Shown here: positions 3,444 through 5,718 of the stretch, one piece after another
How the letters are laid out: every line of letters begins with the position of its first letter
How positions within the stretch are numbered: the stretch's first letter is position 1
Source: Thermoplasmatales archaeon ex4484_36
GTDB lineage: Archaea; Thermoplasmatota; Penumbrarchaeia; Penumbrarchaeales; EX4484-36
Reading direction: 5' to 3'
DNA length: 5,718 bases
Assembly (NCBI GenBank): GCA_002254765.1
Contig: NJDV01000037.1
Coordinates: 1-5,718, forward strand
Translations under genes and position numbers: made by a program
The notes under the pieces: model-generated
Databases searched by the model: none
What the model was told of the DNA's origin: nothing
What the model saw: only the letters and a program-made list of their open reading frames with translations

Positions 3444-5718
3444 ATAGGGCTCAATGAGTTATCTAGGTGCAAGAATATTTTAGACAGGATAGCGGATTCT
3501 GTAGCCTATCCTCTTATCATAATTGACGAGGCCGGTTCTGTGGTTCTGTGGAACACCGCTGCCGAGAAGATCTTCGGCTACAGCAAGGAGGAGGCCCTGG
3601 GAACAATGCTTCACAAGCTCATAATGCTCCCAACCGCAATTCCCCGTTTCCGTGAAGGCTTCCGCAGGTTCCTCAAAAACGGCACCGGACCTCTTCTGAA
3701 CCGCCCAATAGAGACGACAGCCGTAAGAAAGGACGGGAAAGAGATCGTCGTGGAGCTCCACATCACCCCCTTCCAGTTGAACGGAAAGTGGCACGCACTG
3801 GGTTTGGTGTTGGACGTCACCCAGATGAGAAAAAAGGAAGAAGAGGAGAGGGAGCGGGTGATGTTCTTCAGAAGGCTCGTGGAGGGGGCCGCAGAGGGGA
3901 TAATCACGATCCAGGATGGCGTGATAAAATACGCCAACCCTGCCACTGAGACCATATCCGGCTATAAGTTAGAGGAGATTATTGGGAAGCCCTTTGTAGA
4001 CTTCGTCCACCCGGATGAGCGAGAAAAGTTACTGGAGAGGTACCGGCGGAGAATGGCCGGAGAGGACGTTGAGAACCAATATGAGACCATTCTCATAGGG
4101 AAGGACGGCAGGGAGATAAGGGCCGAGCTCAGAGTTTCCCTTATAATGTTCGAAGGAAGGCTGGCAGAGCTTGTCCTCATAAATGACATCACGGAGAAGA
4201 AAAGGATTTTAGAGGAGCTGAAGGAGAGCGAGAGGAGATACCGTGAACTCTTTGAGAACTCCATGGACATAATCGCCGTAGGAGAGCTAGATGGCACGCT
4301 TGTGGATGTGAACAGAGCAATTGAGGCCTACGGAACAAAAAAGAATGAGGTGTTGGGAAAGAACATCCTTGAACTTTTTCCGGCAGAATACCACCCCCTG
4401 CTTCGCTCCGATTTAAGGAAGCTCTCCCACGGGATCCCGGTGAGGGGGGAGATTCCCATAGAGACCCCGCAGGGAAAAAGGGTAATGGAGTATCGCGGAA
4501 GGCCCCTAAAACGCGCCGGAGGAGTCATAGGGTTCCAGACGGCTCTGCGCGATATAACCAGGAGAAAGAAATATCATGAAGAGCTGAGGAGACACAGAGA
4601 CCGTCTGGAGGAGACTGTAAGGGAGAGAACCAGGGAGCTTGAGGAGGAGAGGCAGAAGGTTCTGGCTATCTTGGAATCCATTCGTGAGGGCATACTCGTT
4701 TTGGATGAGGGGGGAGGAATTGTCATGATAAACCCCTCCGCAGAGGAGATGATAGGGATGGCCGAGAAGAAGGCCATAGGGAGGAGCGTTGAGAAGGTCT
4801 GCCCCTATCTGGAGGGGATAAATCTTAAGCTGCTGAAAGAGCTTGAGGCATCCGGCGACACCGTGGAAAGGGAGGTGGAGAGAAGCGACGGCACCCGAAG
4901 GGTAGTTGAGATCTCCTCGTATCCCCTCGTGGGGGAGGGGGAGGTGGTGAGAGGCCACATCGTGGTCATCAGGGACATCACGGAGAGAAAGATTATCGAG
5001 AAAGAGAGGCTGGAGAGGCAAAAACTGGAGGCGCTGGGCCACCTCTCGGCCGGTCTAGCCCACGACTTCAACAACATCCTCACCGCCGTGCTGGGCTACA
5101 TAACAGCCCTTTCTGCAAAGCTGGGAGAGGAGGGAGAGGCAGCGGAGCTTCTTAAGAGGGCTCAGGAGGAGATATACAGAGCCAGGGGTATAACTGAGCA
5201 GCTCCTCACCTTCACCGAGGGGAGCGGAGAACCGCTGAAAATGGAGACAGATATAAAGGAGGTTGTAGAGAAATCCACAGGCCTTTTCCTCTCCGGTTCC
5301 TCCTGCAAGGTCAAACTGAATGTGGATGAGGACCTCTGGGGTGTATGGGGAGACAGCGCCCAGCTCACTCAGCTGCTAGGAAACATCCTACTCAACGCCA
5401 AAGAAGCCTGCGGGGAGGAGGGAGTCATTGAGATCAGCGCATCAAACGTGAAGATCAAGAAGCACCCCTCCCTGCCTAAGGGCAGGTACGTCAAAATATC
5501 TGTGAAAGATAACGGAGAGGGCATTCCCGAAGAGATACAGGACAGGATCTTTGACCCTTTCTTCTCCACTAAAGAGGAAGGCAGAGGGCTGGGGCTCTAC
5601 AGCGCATATCTGATAGCCACTCGGCACGGGGGTGACATCGATTTCGAAAGCCACCCGGGGCGGGGAACCACCTTCCACATCCTGCTTCCGTCCACAGGGA
5701 AAGCTCCGAGAAGAGAGA
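3444..5718 (+). CDS. Cytoplasmic multi-PAS sensor histidine kinase (3'-partial)
   Basis: At least 758 residues, numbered from the proposed ATA start; no stop before the window end. I checked the frame codon by codon and it is continuous. Four PAS domains lie at about 16-127, 145-251, 266-373 and 406-514, each ending in the typical DIT/DVT linker motif (D124, D248, D370, D511). A coiled coil (RTRELEEERQ region, about 377-404) joins PAS3 to PAS4. The DHp helix carries HLSAGLAHDFNNIL with phosphoacceptor His540. The HATPase domain has the N box LGNILLNAKEA (N651), G1 DNGEGIP (from D689), F box DPFFST, and G2 GRGLGLYSA (from 713). The order and the AHDFNN H box match NtrB-like PAS kinases. There is no signal peptide or membrane segment, so it should sense a cytoplasmic cue such as redox state, ligand or light; no cofactor can be assigned. 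The catalytic domain ends just before the window edge, so a C-terminal receiver domain could follow. It is divergent from the DnaA-like gene. Confidence 0.92.
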   Translation, partial: MGLNELSRCKNILDRIADSVAYPLIIIDEAGSVVLWNTAAEKIFGYSKEEALGTMLHKLIMLPTAIPRFREGFRRFLKNGTGPLLNRPIETTAVRKDGKEIVVELHITPFQLNGKWHALGLVLDVTQMRKKEEEERERVMFFRRLVEGAAEGIITIQDGVIKYANPATETISGYKLEEIIGKPFVDFVHPDEREKLLERYRRRMAGEDVENQYETILIGKDGREIRAELRVSLIMFEGRLAELVLINDITEKKRILEELKESERRYRELFENSMDIIAVGELDGTLVDVNRAIEAYGTKKNEVLGKNILELFPAEYHPLLRSDLRKLSHGIPVRGEIPIETPQGKRVMEYRGRPLKRAGGVIGFQTALRDITRRKKYHEELRRHRDRLEETVRERTRELEEERQKVLAILESIREGILVLDEGGGIVMINPSAEEMIGMAEKKAIGRSVEKVCPYLEGINLKLLKELEASGDTVEREVERSDGTRRVVEISSYPLVGEGEVVRGHIVVIRDITERKIIEKERLERQKLEALGHLSAGLAHDFNNILTAVLGYITALSAKLGEEGEAAELLKRAQEEIYRARGITEQLLTFTEGSGEPLKMETDIKEVVEKSTGLFLSGSSCKVKLNVDEDLWGVWGDSAQLTQLLGNILLNAKEACGEEGVIEISASNVKIKKHPSLPKGRYVKISVKDNGEGIPEEIQDRIFDPFFSTKEEGRGLGLYSAYLIATRHGGDIDFESHPGRGTTFHILLPSTGKAPRRE

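Noticed and set aside
3534..3549. Tandem 8-bp repeat GGTTCTGT x2
   Set aside because: It lies in the PAS1 coding sequence (GSVVLW) and fits the normal PAS pattern, so it is a coincidence of codon choice rather than an element.
3480..5678. Numerous minus-strand open frames under the histidine kinase
   Set aside because: All are Ser/Leu/Pro-rich shadows of the continuous plus-strand kinase frame, which carries every PAS, DHp and HATPase motif.

Overview
The window looks archaeal. It encodes an archaeal-type geranylgeranyl reductase, the enzyme that saturates isoprenoid membrane lipids. One intergenic region carries a textbook archaeal BRE/TATA element (purine-rich CGCAAAAG followed by CTTATATA). 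Arginine is written mostly as AGG/AGA, isoleucine often as ATA, and GGAGGT Shine-Dalgarno (SD) sequences are strong. The PAS-rich soluble histidine kinase suggests a euryarchaeal-type lineage, but I cannot name a genus.

Left part (1-2047, + strand): a compact three-gene operon. An unrecognised protein, open to the window edge, overlaps a small 2[4Fe-4S] ferredoxin by 4 nt, and the ferredoxin overlaps the geranylgeranyl reductase by 4 nt. The ferredoxin is the likely electron donor to the flavoenzyme. The first protein is an uncharacterised partner.

Middle (2033-3163, - strand): a DnaA-like AAA+ ATPase, convergent with and overlapping the reductase gene by 15 bp. It has an N-terminal coiled coil and a complete DnaA-type ATPase core. 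The DnaA-box-binding domain IV is absent, replaced by an acidic tail. Archaea start replication with Orc1/Cdc6, so this protein probably does something else.

Right part (3164-5718): a divergent promoter region of about 280 bp, then a large cytoplasmic multi-PAS histidine kinase that runs off the window. It has four PAS domains, a DHp helix with the phosphoacceptor His, and a HATPase domain. Neither divergent gene has an in-frame ATG/GTG/TTG at the expected place. Instead each has a strong SD followed 6-7 nt later by a codon one base away from ATG (ATA for the kinase, ACG for the ATPase). The ferredoxin gene has the same SD spacing with a normal ATG.

The most interesting candidate is this divergent pair, a DnaA-like ATPase without its DNA-binding domain beside a PAS sensor kinase, apparently with non-AUG initiation and shared control sequences. 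No RNA genes, CRISPR arrays or insertion sequences were seen.
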